From Chitinophaga varians (GTDB taxonomy: Bacteria; Bacteroidota; Bacteroidia; Chitinophagales; Chitinophagaceae): 64,000 nucleotides of DNA. Under the pieces are notes generated by a model that made no database searches, was not told the DNA's origin, and worked only from the letters and a program-made list of their open reading frames with translations. The position numbers and the translations under genes were made by a program. The DNA lies in assembly GCF_014529945.1 (NCBI RefSeq), contig NZ_JACVFB010000003.1:868001-932000 (forward strand), given 5' to 3'. Of this stretch, positions 21,401-28,343 are shown piece by piece. How positions within the stretch are numbered: the stretch's first letter is position 1; each line of letters starts with the position of its first letter.

Positions 21401-22082
21401 AGAATTTACTCTTATCGATGCTCTGAAAGCCTGTCACCACGACTTCCTGCAGGCGTGTTGGTTTCTCTTTCATCACGATGGTGATGCTGCCGTTTTTAAA
21501 TTCGCTGGAGTGTACTTCTTCCATTTTGTAGCCGGTGAAGTTGAACACCAGGATGGCGTCGCCGGGTACTCTATGGATTTCGAATTCACCTTTAGCGTTG
21601 GTAGTAGCGCCTCTGGAAGATCCTTTCACCAGTACGGTCACGCCTGGCAGCGGTTCTTTCTTTTCAGAGATCACGATGCCTTTCACATCGGTAAAGCGGG
21701 GCGTAACCTGACGTGGCGTGGTGGTTGTTGTGAGGGAAGTGAGTTTCTTTGAAGCATCGTGTTTGATGACGATACGGTCGTAGATCACGCTGTAGGACAG
21801 CGCGTAGGGCGTTAATATCTTATGCAGCAGATCGCCTACTTTTTCATTGCGGGCGGAGATGCTGATTTTGTTGGCATTCAGTACATCGTTGCCTACGTAT
21901 ACAAAAGATACTTCAGCGAGGTTGCTGATTTTCTCCAGTGCATCTTTTAGTATCACATCGTGCAGATGAAGCGTAATCTTTTTGTCGAGCGCATCCTGAA
22001 GATCCACGGCGCCCGCCTGTAGATGGAACAGCGACAGGAAGAGCGTCAGACAACAAATGTAGTATCGGGTTTTACTATGCAT
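18438..22082 (-). CDS. SusC/RagA TonB-dependent transporter with STN signalling domain
   Basis: 1214 residues. Signal peptide about 1-25, then an STN (secretin/TonB short N-terminal) domain about 38-112, a carboxypeptidase-D-like domain about 133-215 (GVTVLVKGSSRGATTNAKGE), a TonB-box-like LQEVVVTGF near 218, the plug (about 225-330, with WVVDGVVLEDV and MNGVVVITTKKG), and a large beta-barrel to the C-terminus. It imports an oligomeric nutrient across the outer membrane using TonB energy. The STN domain marks it as a signalling transporter that contacts the FecR protein coded upstream. A 411 bp gap separates it from fecR, longer than in the other three STN loci. Confidence 0.95.
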   Translation of the reverse strand: MHSKTRYYICCLTLFLSLFHLQAGAVDLQDALDKKITLHLHDVILKDALEKISNLAEVSFVYVGNDVLNANKISISARNEKVGDLLHKILTPYALSYSVIYDRIVIKHDASKKLTSLTTTTTPRQVTPRFTDVKGIVISEKKEPLPGVTVLVKGSSRGATTNAKGEFEIHRVPGDAILVFNFTGYKMEEVHSSEFKNGSITIVMKEKPTRLQEVVVTGFQSIDKSKFSGAATRLKADDVKMDGITDVSRMLEGRVAGVAIQNVSGTFGTAPKVRVRGATSINGDNKPLWVVDGVVLEDVVNISNDQLSSGDPTTLLGSAVAGLNANDIESFDILKDAAATALYGARAMNGVVVITTKKGRAGKPVIAYSGNFSTQLKPTYNNFNIMNSGQQMSVLAELERKGILTSDILSRGDIGVFGKLYESLDADGNGNFPVQNDPVAMKAFLLRYANANTDWFGLLFRNNFVQEHSLSISSGTDKSQSYFSTSFYSDNGWTLADKVNRYTLNYRNTYKFSDRLTAGFSALASVRQQKAPGALTRSSNPVEGQYDRDFDINPFSYSLNTSRTLTAYDQNGNLEYFRRNFAPFNIINELRNNSLDLNMMDLRLQGDLGWRLTRNIRYEFTGAIRYVKSSREHQITENANMANAYRAAGNATIARNNKFLYRNPDDPDAQPVIVLPAGGFYNRTEDQLMNFDFRNGLTYTDTFAQKHNINLLVGQQVKYADRQSASNTGYGYQYENGGTPFVDYRILKQTIESNFPYYSMGRDYDRFAAFYASGTYAYNNKYNLTATGRYDGSNRLGQSRKARWLPTWSVAGSWNMEQEPFLQKVGWLNYLTLRASYGLTASMGPATNSNIVFQTINTRRPHLNEVESVISLAHLQNDDLTWEKLYTTNLGLDAGFFNNRLNVSLDLYTRKSFDLISIIKTSGIGGEMYKAANYADMTSKGVELLIGGDVVRKKDWGWKSNITFGYNTNKITNAKNIPAIFDLVVAEGGNKEGYPVHSLFSLQYKGLSPKTGMPSFVNQDGVVSPDVNLQDLKTAQLVYEGAVDPPITGGFSNTFRYKALSLNVFFTYQWGNKIRLYPAFKTAYSDLDAMPKEFYDRWVMPGDENTTRVPSILDAYEQTLIRGAYPYNNYNYSTERVAKGDFIRLKTVSLTYQLPVSLIRRVGFNSMSVSGAAINPWLIYADKKLHGQDPEFFNSGGVAQPIQKQFTLSIKVGI

Positions 22083-22493
22083 ATTGAATTAATGTTTGTT
22101 TCATTCCGGGTAATAGGAATCCCTATCCGGCTTTGCTGGAAAGCCGGGCAATAGAGGGGCCTCTGCTGTGCAGTGTTATTTTTGAGTGTCTATGTGACAA
22201 TTATTAGCCGGAGGAGAAAGAGACAGTATGATCCATAATCGCAATTTAGTTTGGTTGTGAAATGAAAAAATATCGGGAATGTATTGGCAATAGGGGCCCT
22301 GTTGAGAGAATACAGGCGTATTCAATCAATGGCAGATAACCAGGGATGAGAACCATTTCCAGGCTAAAAGTTACACAGGATAGCTTACCAGCAATACAAC
22401 TTTTATTTCTCTACGTAAGTCAGGTCAATAGCTACAAAACAAGTTTTCCATCTTGCATTTGATTTTGGTTAACGGTATTTCTTTAATTGGTTA
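22083..22493 (-). promoter_or_regulatory. 411 bp leader region between fecR and susC
   Basis: No gene fits here. It should contain the promoter of the susC operon. One clear element is a hairpin at 22127-22147 (stem CCGGCTTT/AAAGCCGG, 5-base loop), lying about 45 bp before the susC start on the transcribed strand; no U-run follows, so it is more likely a leader structure than a terminator. No TAnnTTTG match was found on the minus strand, which would fit an ECF-dependent promoter. Confidence 0.45.
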
Positions 22494-23492
22494 TCAGTGG
22501 CAATTGCCATCAACTATAACATATCCGTTTCCGTTAGCATCCTTTTTAATTCTGGCGTTCAAGGTCACGGCGATGATTGTTAACGTCTTCTGCAGATCAT
22601 CAGTGGTATTAAAGTCTCCAAAGAAGGTGCAGTGTTCCATTCTTTTATCGGCGCTGACCGGCACATCGTAAAAGCGTTGCAGGTCGTTGAGCACCACGGA
22701 CAATGGTTGTCCTTTGTACGTAAATGTTCCGGTTTGTTTCTGCCGGAAAAAGCGGGCATCATCGGTAGCGTCTATCAGTTCCAGTCCTTTGGAAGCAGCG
22801 TGATAGACGGCACTCTTGTTGGCACTGAGCACCAATTGATGCTGCGGGTTGGTTTCACCGGTAAGGGTATTTACCTGTACGCTGCCGGATACAACTACTA
22901 CTTTGGCGACACCGTTGTTACGGGCTTCCATATTGAAGGAAGTGCCCAGTACGGTGGTGTTGATGAGTGCAGAAGAAATCACAAACGGATGTTTGCTGTC
23001 CTGCTTCACGTCAAAGAAGGCTTCTCCGTTGAGTTGCAGCGTTCTGTTTTTTTTTCCAAAGTTCTCGGGATAGGTGATGCTGGAACTTTTTTCCAGGTAT
23101 ACCAAAGAGCCATCAGGCAATGTCACTGTTTTATTTTGCGTGCCACTGTTCATTACCAGTTGTTTCACTTGTTGCCGCACCAGCAAATACCAGGAGGTGC
23201 CTGCCAGCAGTATTACGGCGGCGGCGGCCGCTATTCTCCGTCCGTAGAGCGTGAATACGTTTGGCTGCGAAATACCGGCACGACGATGTATTTTTTTCAG
23301 TAGCTGTGCCGACAACCGTTCGTCCAGTAAATTTTTTATTTCAGGACCTTCTGCCTGAAAGTATTCTTTCGCTACCGCTTCCAGGTCAGACAGATCGTTT
23401 TCTTCCAGGTACTGTAGCATCCATTCCTGCTCTGTGGCAGACCAGTTATCCGTATGTAGCAGTTGTCTGAGGTATTCCTTTCTGTTGTGCAC
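22494..23492 (-). CDS. FecR-family anti-sigma factor
   Basis: 332 residues with a GTG start at 23492; there is an in-frame TAA just upstream and no ATG before residue 25, so GTG is forced. The cytoplasmic N-terminal part (1-85) would bind the ECF sigma factor. One membrane helix lies at about 86-105 (RRIAAAAAVILLAGTSWYLL). The periplasmic FecR domain follows (VTLPDGSLVYLEKSSSITYPE, LNGEAFFDVKQDSKHPFVI), with a C-terminal DUF4974-type domain (TFTYKGQPLSVVLNDLQRFY). It receives the signal from the STN domain of SusC and controls the sigma factor coded 105 bp upstream. Confidence 0.93.
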   Translation of the reverse strand: MHNRKEYLRQLLHTDNWSATEQEWMLQYLEENDLSDLEAVAKEYFQAEGPEIKNLLDERLSAQLLKKIHRRAGISQPNVFTLYGRRIAAAAAVILLAGTSWYLLVRQQVKQLVMNSGTQNKTVTLPDGSLVYLEKSSSITYPENFGKKNRTLQLNGEAFFDVKQDSKHPFVISSALINTTVLGTSFNMEARNNGVAKVVVVSGSVQVNTLTGETNPQHQLVLSANKSAVYHAASKGLELIDATDDARFFRQKQTGTFTYKGQPLSVVLNDLQRFYDVPVSADKRMEHCTFFGDFNTTDDLQKTLTIIAVTLNARIKKDANGNGYVIVDGNCH

Positions 23493-23597
23493 TATCGTGA
23501 CGGTTTAATTTAAATACGCAGGTTGATAAAAAGTGGGTGGGTGAATCCCACAGAAAAAACATATTTATTTTATCCTAATTCATTTCTTATCAGAAAC

Positions 23598-24197
23598 TTA
23601 ATTGGAAGCGTTGTGACAGGTAAAGAAAAAAAGAAAGAGGACGATGTATTTGTGGTCGCCATTGCGGAGCATATAGTCATTTAATTTGACCATAGCGGCA
23701 GAGAGATGTTCTTTAACGGTATTGCGGGAGATATTGAGCTCGCTGGCTACTTCATCATAGGTTTTGCCTTCCAGCTTACAGCGGGTCACAATGGTCCTCT
23801 TTTTGGGAGATAACTGCGCGATGGCTTGTTCGAGCAGGCTGTACTGTTCTTCGTCCATATTTTTCCGGTCGATCATCAGCTGATCGTCCGGTCCGAGGTC
23901 CAGCAGATTTTTGTGCAGCGCCTGTTCTTTCAGTTTTCTACGCACCCAGCTGACAGACAGATTAAAACTGATCACAAACAACCAGCCACCAACCGACTGG
24001 TCTGCCTGTATTTCGCGGCGCTTTTCCCACAATCTGGCAAACACTTCCTGTAAGATGTCTTCTGCTACGGCAACATCTTTTACAAACTTGAGAATATTGC
24101 GGTATACGGCCTGATGATAATTCCCATATAGGCTGTCAAAAGCGCTCACGTCGTTGTCCCGGAGCCGTAAAACCAATTCAGCATCTGTTATGTTCAT
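23598..24197 (-). CDS. FecI-like ECF RNA polymerase sigma factor
   Basis: 199 residues. Region 2 at about 20-90 (YHQAVYRNILKFV, EDILQEVFARLWEKR, GGWLFVISFNLSVSWVRR) and region 4 at about 125-175 (LSPKKRTIVTRCKLEGKTYDEVASELNISRNTVKEHLSAA is the helix-turn-helix). It is the probable activator of the susC operon downstream and is held by the FecR protein. An oddity is a very hydrophobic C-terminal tail, YIVLFLFFFTC, which could bring it to the membrane. The start ATG at 24197 matches the family length. Confidence 0.92.
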   Translation of the reverse strand: MNITDAELVLRLRDNDVSAFDSLYGNYHQAVYRNILKFVKDVAVAEDILQEVFARLWEKRREIQADQSVGGWLFVISFNLSVSWVRRKLKEQALHKNLLDLGPDDQLMIDRKNMDEEQYSLLEQAIAQLSPKKRTIVTRCKLEGKTYDEVASELNISRNTVKEHLSAAMVKLNDYMLRNGDHKYIVLFLFFFTCHNASN

Positions 24198-24404
24198 ATC
24201 TTTTCTTTTATATAAATCATACCGTGGAATACAATTTATATGGCTAAGAAAAAGCCAGGTTTCTCATACAATGGCCATTCATTCGACCGTATAAATTAGT
24301 AACAAATATTATTATTTAATAATTAAATTCGTATTAGTTATAATTATAAATTGTTATATACGTAGTTAGAATTAATAGCAAAAAACCATTGCGAAAATAC
24401 GGCG

Positions 24405-24412
24405 TACCTTTG
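24405..24412 (+). promoter_or_regulatory. Bacteroidota -7 element (TACCTTTG)
   Basis: A perfect match to the Bacteroidota housekeeping -7 motif TAnnTTTG, 25 bp before the ATG of the small acidic protein gene. No convincing -33 TTTG at 19-21 bp upstream was seen. The site supports the reality of the downstream short gene. Confidence 0.4.
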
Positions 24413-24437
24413 GGGGTAACCATGCAAACTATCCAAT

Positions 24438-24722
24438 ATGACTACGCGAAAAACACCCATAGGCCCCCTGCGTGAAGATGATATCCAACCGGATGAAGTC
24501 ATCAATCATCAACAGGAACCGGTACCTCAACGAGGTAACCAGGACGAGCAATCACGCAGCGCAGATACATCCGAAGATATCCTGAATGAAGAAGAAGACG
24601 ATCTTGAAATCGACGAATTAATGGAGGAAGAAGACAGAAGGGATGCCGCAGCAGAGCAGGCAGAGAAAGACAAAGAAGAGGAGGAGGTTACGGATGAGGC
24701 AACGAATTTTCGAATTTTTTGA
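24438..24722 (+). CDS. Small, very acidic hypothetical protein
   Basis: 94 residues, 33 of them Asp or Glu against 10 Lys or Arg. The N-terminal third is polar and Pro/Gln-rich; the C-terminal two thirds is a probable charged helix (SEDILNEEEDDLEIDELMEE, then EQAEKDKEEEE). No signal peptide, membrane helix or known domain. It is one of only two confident plus-strand genes and has a -7 promoter match just upstream. The last six residues (TNFRIF) are coded by the start of the inverted repeat that follows, so the original C-terminus may have been different. Function unknown. Confidence 0.6.
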   Translation: MTTRKTPIGPLREDDIQPDEVINHQQEPVPQRGNQDEQSRSADTSEDILNEEEDDLEIDELMEEEDRRDAAAEQAEKDKEEEEVTDEATNFRIF

Positions 24723-24820
24723 TTTACGATTTGGGGATTTATTGAGCCATTTGATTATATTTTCTGAAATAGTAAATGGCTCAATAAATCCCAAAATCTC
24801 AAAATTCGTAAATCCGTAAA
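24705..24820. repeat. Nested inverted repeat with heptamer-like flanks
   Basis: A perfect 19 bp stem (24734-24752 with 24774-24792, around GGGATTTATTGAGCCATTT) has a 21 bp loop. Outside it are further arms GATTTACGA (24721-24729) and TCGTAAATC (24806-24814), and AATTCGT-like units near 24803-24815. It fills the gap between the convergent acidic-protein gene and the GH105 gene, ending 9 bp from the GH105 stop. It could act as a two-way terminator. It shares its design with the repeats at 47594-47808 and 57290-57328. Confidence 0.75.
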
Positions 24821-24823
24821 TTT

Positions 24824-25963
24824 TTATTTTGTTAAAAGTGCCGTGGCACACCATAACACCGGCGCCTGCCCATGCATATCACCGGTAATACGGCCGCGGT
24901 CGAGATAATATTGCCGGTTATTCTTTTTATTGGTGCCCTCACAAACTTCCCTCACATCAGCATTCTCATCGATGTACTTCACCAGCGCCAGCCAGGCTTT
25001 GCGCGCGGCAGGGCCATAGGTGGCCGCATCCAGCCAGCCATTCTTCACGCCGGTGATCATCGCGAAGGCAAACATGCCGGTGGCAGACGTTTCAGGCCAT
25101 GCTTCCGGATCATCGATCAACTGACGCCACATGCCATCCGGCGCCTGGTACTTCAGCAGGGAGGCCATCATCGTTTGATAGCCTTTCATGATGCGCCCGC
25201 GGTCCGGATTATCTTTGGGCAGTGAGCGCAGCAGCTCACTCATGCCCGCAGCCATCCAGCCGTCGCCGCGGCCCCAGAAATACGGTACATCCGGCGCGTG
25301 GTAAAAGAGGCCATTAGGCTGCTGTAAGGAATCCAGATAAACCACCATCTCGCGCGCAGCGCGGTTGATATATTCTTTATCGCCGGTAGCACGGTAGGCC
25401 TGCGACTGCACCGCGGTGATCATGAACATATCGTCAATCCACATACGTGTTTGCCAGGTAAGCCCGCGGTCTTTATACCCCTGCGATTCCGGCTTCACAT
25501 GCGGCCCTTCCGGGGTCCCCCACTGTTTATCCGCAATAGTTTTACCCATCTCGAGGTAACGCTTGTCTTTTGTCTGCATATACAGCTCCAGCGGTACAGC
25601 ACCGAATACGGTATGGTCCACATGGTCTGCCTTAGGCACCAGCGAAGCCTCTGTGGTAAAAAACGGCTCAAAACGCTGTGCCAGCTGGCCCGCCAGCGCT
25701 TTATCACCACTTTCCCGTGCAAACGTTAGCGCCCCATACCACGCGCAAACTTCAGGATAGGTGATGGTCTTCGGCGGCGTAGGTTTTCCAAAGTTGGGAT
25801 GCGGCGTAGCCACAAACCGATCGGCCACTCTTTTGCCGATTTCCTTTGGTGTACTGCCTTTGGGGAAATGCGTCAGGTCCGCATCACCGGATTTCTTTTG
25901 TGCTGTGGCCATTTCTGTGTTGATCACCAGCAGTGTCAACAGGCCTGCCATCATTGCTTTCAT
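24824..25963 (-). CDS. GH105 unsaturated glycuronyl hydrolase
   Basis: 379 residues with a signal peptide (about 1-22, ends ATAQ). It has the six-hairpin (alpha/alpha)6 motifs of families GH88/GH105: WIDDMFM at 175-181, which carries the catalytic acid in the family, WGRGDGWMAAGMSE at 230-243, ETSATGMFAFAM at 291-302 and the C-terminal GDMHGQAPVLWC. Family members remove the 4,5-unsaturated uronic acid left at the non-reducing end by polysaccharide lyases, as in rhamnogalacturonan or other pectin breakdown. It is exported, so it acts in the periplasm. It is the only glycan enzyme of the SusC/SusD locus at 26356-33484, separated from it by a REP-like repeat. No lyase to make its substrate is in the window. 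Confidence 0.88.
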   Translation of the reverse strand: MKAMMAGLLTLLVINTEMATAQKKSGDADLTHFPKGSTPKEIGKRVADRFVATPHPNFGKPTPPKTITYPEVCAWYGALTFARESGDKALAGQLAQRFEPFFTTEASLVPKADHVDHTVFGAVPLELYMQTKDKRYLEMGKTIADKQWGTPEGPHVKPESQGYKDRGLTWQTRMWIDDMFMITAVQSQAYRATGDKEYINRAAREMVVYLDSLQQPNGLFYHAPDVPYFWGRGDGWMAAGMSELLRSLPKDNPDRGRIMKGYQTMMASLLKYQAPDGMWRQLIDDPEAWPETSATGMFAFAMITGVKNGWLDAATYGPAARKAWLALVKYIDENADVREVCEGTNKKNNRQYYLDRGRITGDMHGQAPVLWCATALLTK

Positions 25964-26110
25964 ATTGTGGATTGTTTTTCTTTTTCAGTGGCTTCTAACG
26001 GGAAAAGCTATACGACGAATGACGTTCCCGGTTTCCGTCAGCATGGTTTTCCAAAATACAATATCCGGACGGAATTGTTTAACAAAATTAACATGGGCAT
26101 CATCCATAAA

Positions 26111-26300
26111 CCCCGGTTCCCAGGGCTGAAGCCCTGGGCTACAATGTTGTTCAATTTCTTTGATATTAAGGTCCTTTTCGTCTATGGAGAAACACTAGGA
26201 AAGTCGAAAATCGGATACATGCCCTCATAAACAATAGCACTTATCATTGAAAGAACCTGAACAACATCGTAGCCCAGGGCTTAAGCCCTGGGAACCGGGG
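26111..26300. repeat. REP-like inverted pair (BIME/REPIN type)
   Basis: Two 43 bp arms, 26111-26153 and 26258-26300, are reverse complements at 41 of 43 positions and face each other across 104 bp. Each arm is itself a hairpin with the core CCCAGGGCT-AAGCCCTGGG. That is the layout of paired repetitive extragenic palindromes moved by REP-associated tyrosine transposases. It fills most of the 392 bp gap between the DUF4998-type gene and the GH105 gene and may cut or weaken transcription between them. No transposase is in the window. Confidence 0.8.
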
Positions 26301-26355
26301 AAACGGGCAAACGGGATAATCCGCGCAATCCGGCGGCATTCGATTTTTCCAATCC

Positions 26356-27078
26356 CTATTGCACCGCCTGCGTCTCATAAGCAGTATAAAATGTGTCAAT
26401 GGCAATTTTTACCGGTTTGTAGGCGGTCCTGAATTTCAGGGATGTGCCTGCCTGATAATTGGGCAGTTTCAGGGATGCCCGGAACTCCAGCGGATCGCGG
26501 GGACCGGCCGGCACGCTATCTGCTACCTGGACAATTCTGGTTTCCACGCCGGCGGTATTGGTATACAATACCTCCACGGCCTGCACCTGGCTGTTTACGC
26601 CAAACCACCAGATGGTCGTTTCCTTTTTGGTGGCGTCATATTTGGCGGAGCGCACCGGCCGGTTCGACAACGTGGCCACATAGGCGTCACCGTAGGCGTT
26701 ACCGATTACCTCCTCCCTTACCGAGGAATGGCCGGCATTGTCGTAGGTATACACCTGGAACGTATAGATATTCTCCGGCAGCTTATCCAGCAGGAGCCTG
26801 ATGGTATCGGTGCCGCCCGTACGTTTTACGGCCACTTCGGTGGAATCGCCCCGCTGATTCCAGTATACGCGGCATTTGGTGATCTTTGGGTCTGATATCA
26901 GGTACCAGGACAACAACACCCTGTTTTTGCCCGGGAATACCTTCAGGGAATCCACCTTACCGGTGTAAATGATCTCTCCTCCATTCAGGAAATTCTTGTA
27001 GGTGTCGTCCATTTTGCTGCAGGCTGCCAGCAATATCAACATCGCCCCCAACAGCCATCTGTCTTTAATATGTTTCAT
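26356..27078 (-). CDS. DUF4998-type lipoprotein
   Basis: 240 residues. Lipoprotein signal LILLAAC with the Cys followed by SKMDD, a likely surface-export signal. The body shows two Fn3-like halves: KVFPGKNRVLLSWYLISDP and ITKCRVYWNQRGDS, then RSAKYDATKKETTIWWFG. This fits the DUF4998 family, found after SusC/SusD pairs and thought to help bind the substrate at the surface. It starts 14 bp after the DUF5000-type gene. No enzyme motif. Confidence 0.78.
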   Translation of the reverse strand: MKHIKDRWLLGAMLILLAACSKMDDTYKNFLNGGEIIYTGKVDSLKVFPGKNRVLLSWYLISDPKITKCRVYWNQRGDSTEVAVKRTGGTDTIRLLLDKLPENIYTFQVYTYDNAGHSSVREEVIGNAYGDAYVATLSNRPVRSAKYDATKKETTIWWFGVNSQVQAVEVLYTNTAGVETRIVQVADSVPAGPRDPLEFRASLKLPNYQAGTSLKFRTAYKPVKIAIDTFYTAYETQAVQ

Positions 27079-27092
27079 GATAACTGTTTTAA

Positions 27093-28313
27093 TTATTTTT
27101 TGATTTGTCCCCAGATGGATATCTCACTGATATGAAGATGCCCGATGATACCGTCCACAGCGGCCCAGCTGTCGATGTGTTTCCAGGCGATATACCGTAC
27201 CGCCGGTGAACCAATCGGCAGCTCATACTCCTGCCCTGCAGCAGCGGCATCGATGTCTTCGTTGGAGTTCTGGCCCAGTGGCAGCCCGGAAGGTTTCTCC
27301 ATGATCTGATGGTCCAGCTTCACCCAGCTGTTCACGTCTGTGGGGGTATTGGTGCCCCACAGCTCCCATTCATGCGGGTTACCGTGATTGTAGATATACC
27401 CTGCCTGCCGCTGCCAGATCTTATAGCGGCTGATCACGGCTTTCACACCGAGATCAATCGGCACCCAGATGGGGACGTCTTTATTTTCCGTGGTATGGTA
27501 GCCTTCATTGCCGATAATGCCGTTCCACATGTTCTCGATAGGCCAGGACGACAAATTGCCCGGCTCCACGATCTGCACACCGGGTGTTTTCGGTAGCGGC
27601 GCCACCTGTGGTATCGGGTACTTTTTCTTCATGGCACTCGCGAACTTCGATTTATCCAGCTCTTCTTCGTATATGGGTGTTAGTTCAAACCGGAGGGTAT
27701 CACTTTTGTTGTCCCAGCGGTCTTTGATATAAATGCCGAACTGCTGTTTTACCGGCTGCAGTCCACGCACGGTGAATTTGCCGGAATCCAGTCCGTAATA
27801 GAAGTTGTTCACATTACGCCATTCTTTGGCGGCAGGATCATACAGCAGGGTCACGATCACGATTTTCCCTTTGTCTTCGTTACTGAATTTCACTTGCAGT
27901 CCGCCGAAAGCTTCTGCTATGTCCAGCGACTTATATACCTTCCAGATGGCTGGTGGCAGGGGTTTCACCTTTACCTGCACCGGCGTGGAAGCTACTTCTG
28001 CACGACTGACAGTATACAGGGTAACGGTATGTTCGGCAGTGTCGCCGAAACCTTCCACCCGTACCGATCTTTTGAAGTAAGAGGATTTCGCTTCCTTCTT
28101 CACCCCGTTGATTTCAAACTCCGCCCGCACGTATGACAGGTTCTGATCATCAGGCAGGGAATAGGAGATTTCAGCAGCGCCGGCCATGCCCACTGCCGTT
28201 GCATTCATGACCGGGTTGGGCTGCGCTTTGTCATCGGAGATAGGCCCCAGGTGATCTTGTTTGCAGGCGCTAAATGCAGCCAGCACCCATAAGAGGATAT
28301 GAAAACGTTTCAT
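27093..28313 (-). CDS. DUF4959/DUF5126/DUF5000-type glycan-binding lipoprotein
   Basis: 406 residues. Signal ending AAFSAC with KQDH after the Cys. There is an Ig-like N-terminal domain (VGMAGAAEISYSLPDDQNLSYV), a middle domain (about 130-240) and a C-terminal region (about 250-406) that looks like an F5/8-type discoidin beta-sandwich: IWVPIDLGVKAVISRYKIWQ, PHEWELWGTNTP and YIAWKHIDSW. This domain order is typical of SusE-position proteins in loci for complex glycans. It probably binds the same polysaccharide as SusD 30 bp upstream. Confidence 0.85.
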   Translation of the reverse strand: MKRFHILLWVLAAFSACKQDHLGPISDDKAQPNPVMNATAVGMAGAAEISYSLPDDQNLSYVRAEFEINGVKKEAKSSYFKRSVRVEGFGDTAEHTVTLYTVSRAEVASTPVQVKVKPLPPAIWKVYKSLDIAEAFGGLQVKFSNEDKGKIVIVTLLYDPAAKEWRNVNNFYYGLDSGKFTVRGLQPVKQQFGIYIKDRWDNKSDTLRFELTPIYEEELDKSKFASAMKKKYPIPQVAPLPKTPGVQIVEPGNLSSWPIENMWNGIIGNEGYHTTENKDVPIWVPIDLGVKAVISRYKIWQRQAGYIYNHGNPHEWELWGTNTPTDVNSWVKLDHQIMEKPSGLPLGQNSNEDIDAAAAGQEYELPIGSPAVRYIAWKHIDSWAAVDGIIGHLHISEISIWGQIKK

Positions 28314-28343
28314 TTCAGTAAGTTTTTAGCATCATGAAAAAGA

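Noticed and set aside
22127..22147. Terminator after fecR
   Set aside because: The hairpin has no U-run on the minus strand and is nearer to the susC start than to the fecR stop. It is kept as a leader element instead.
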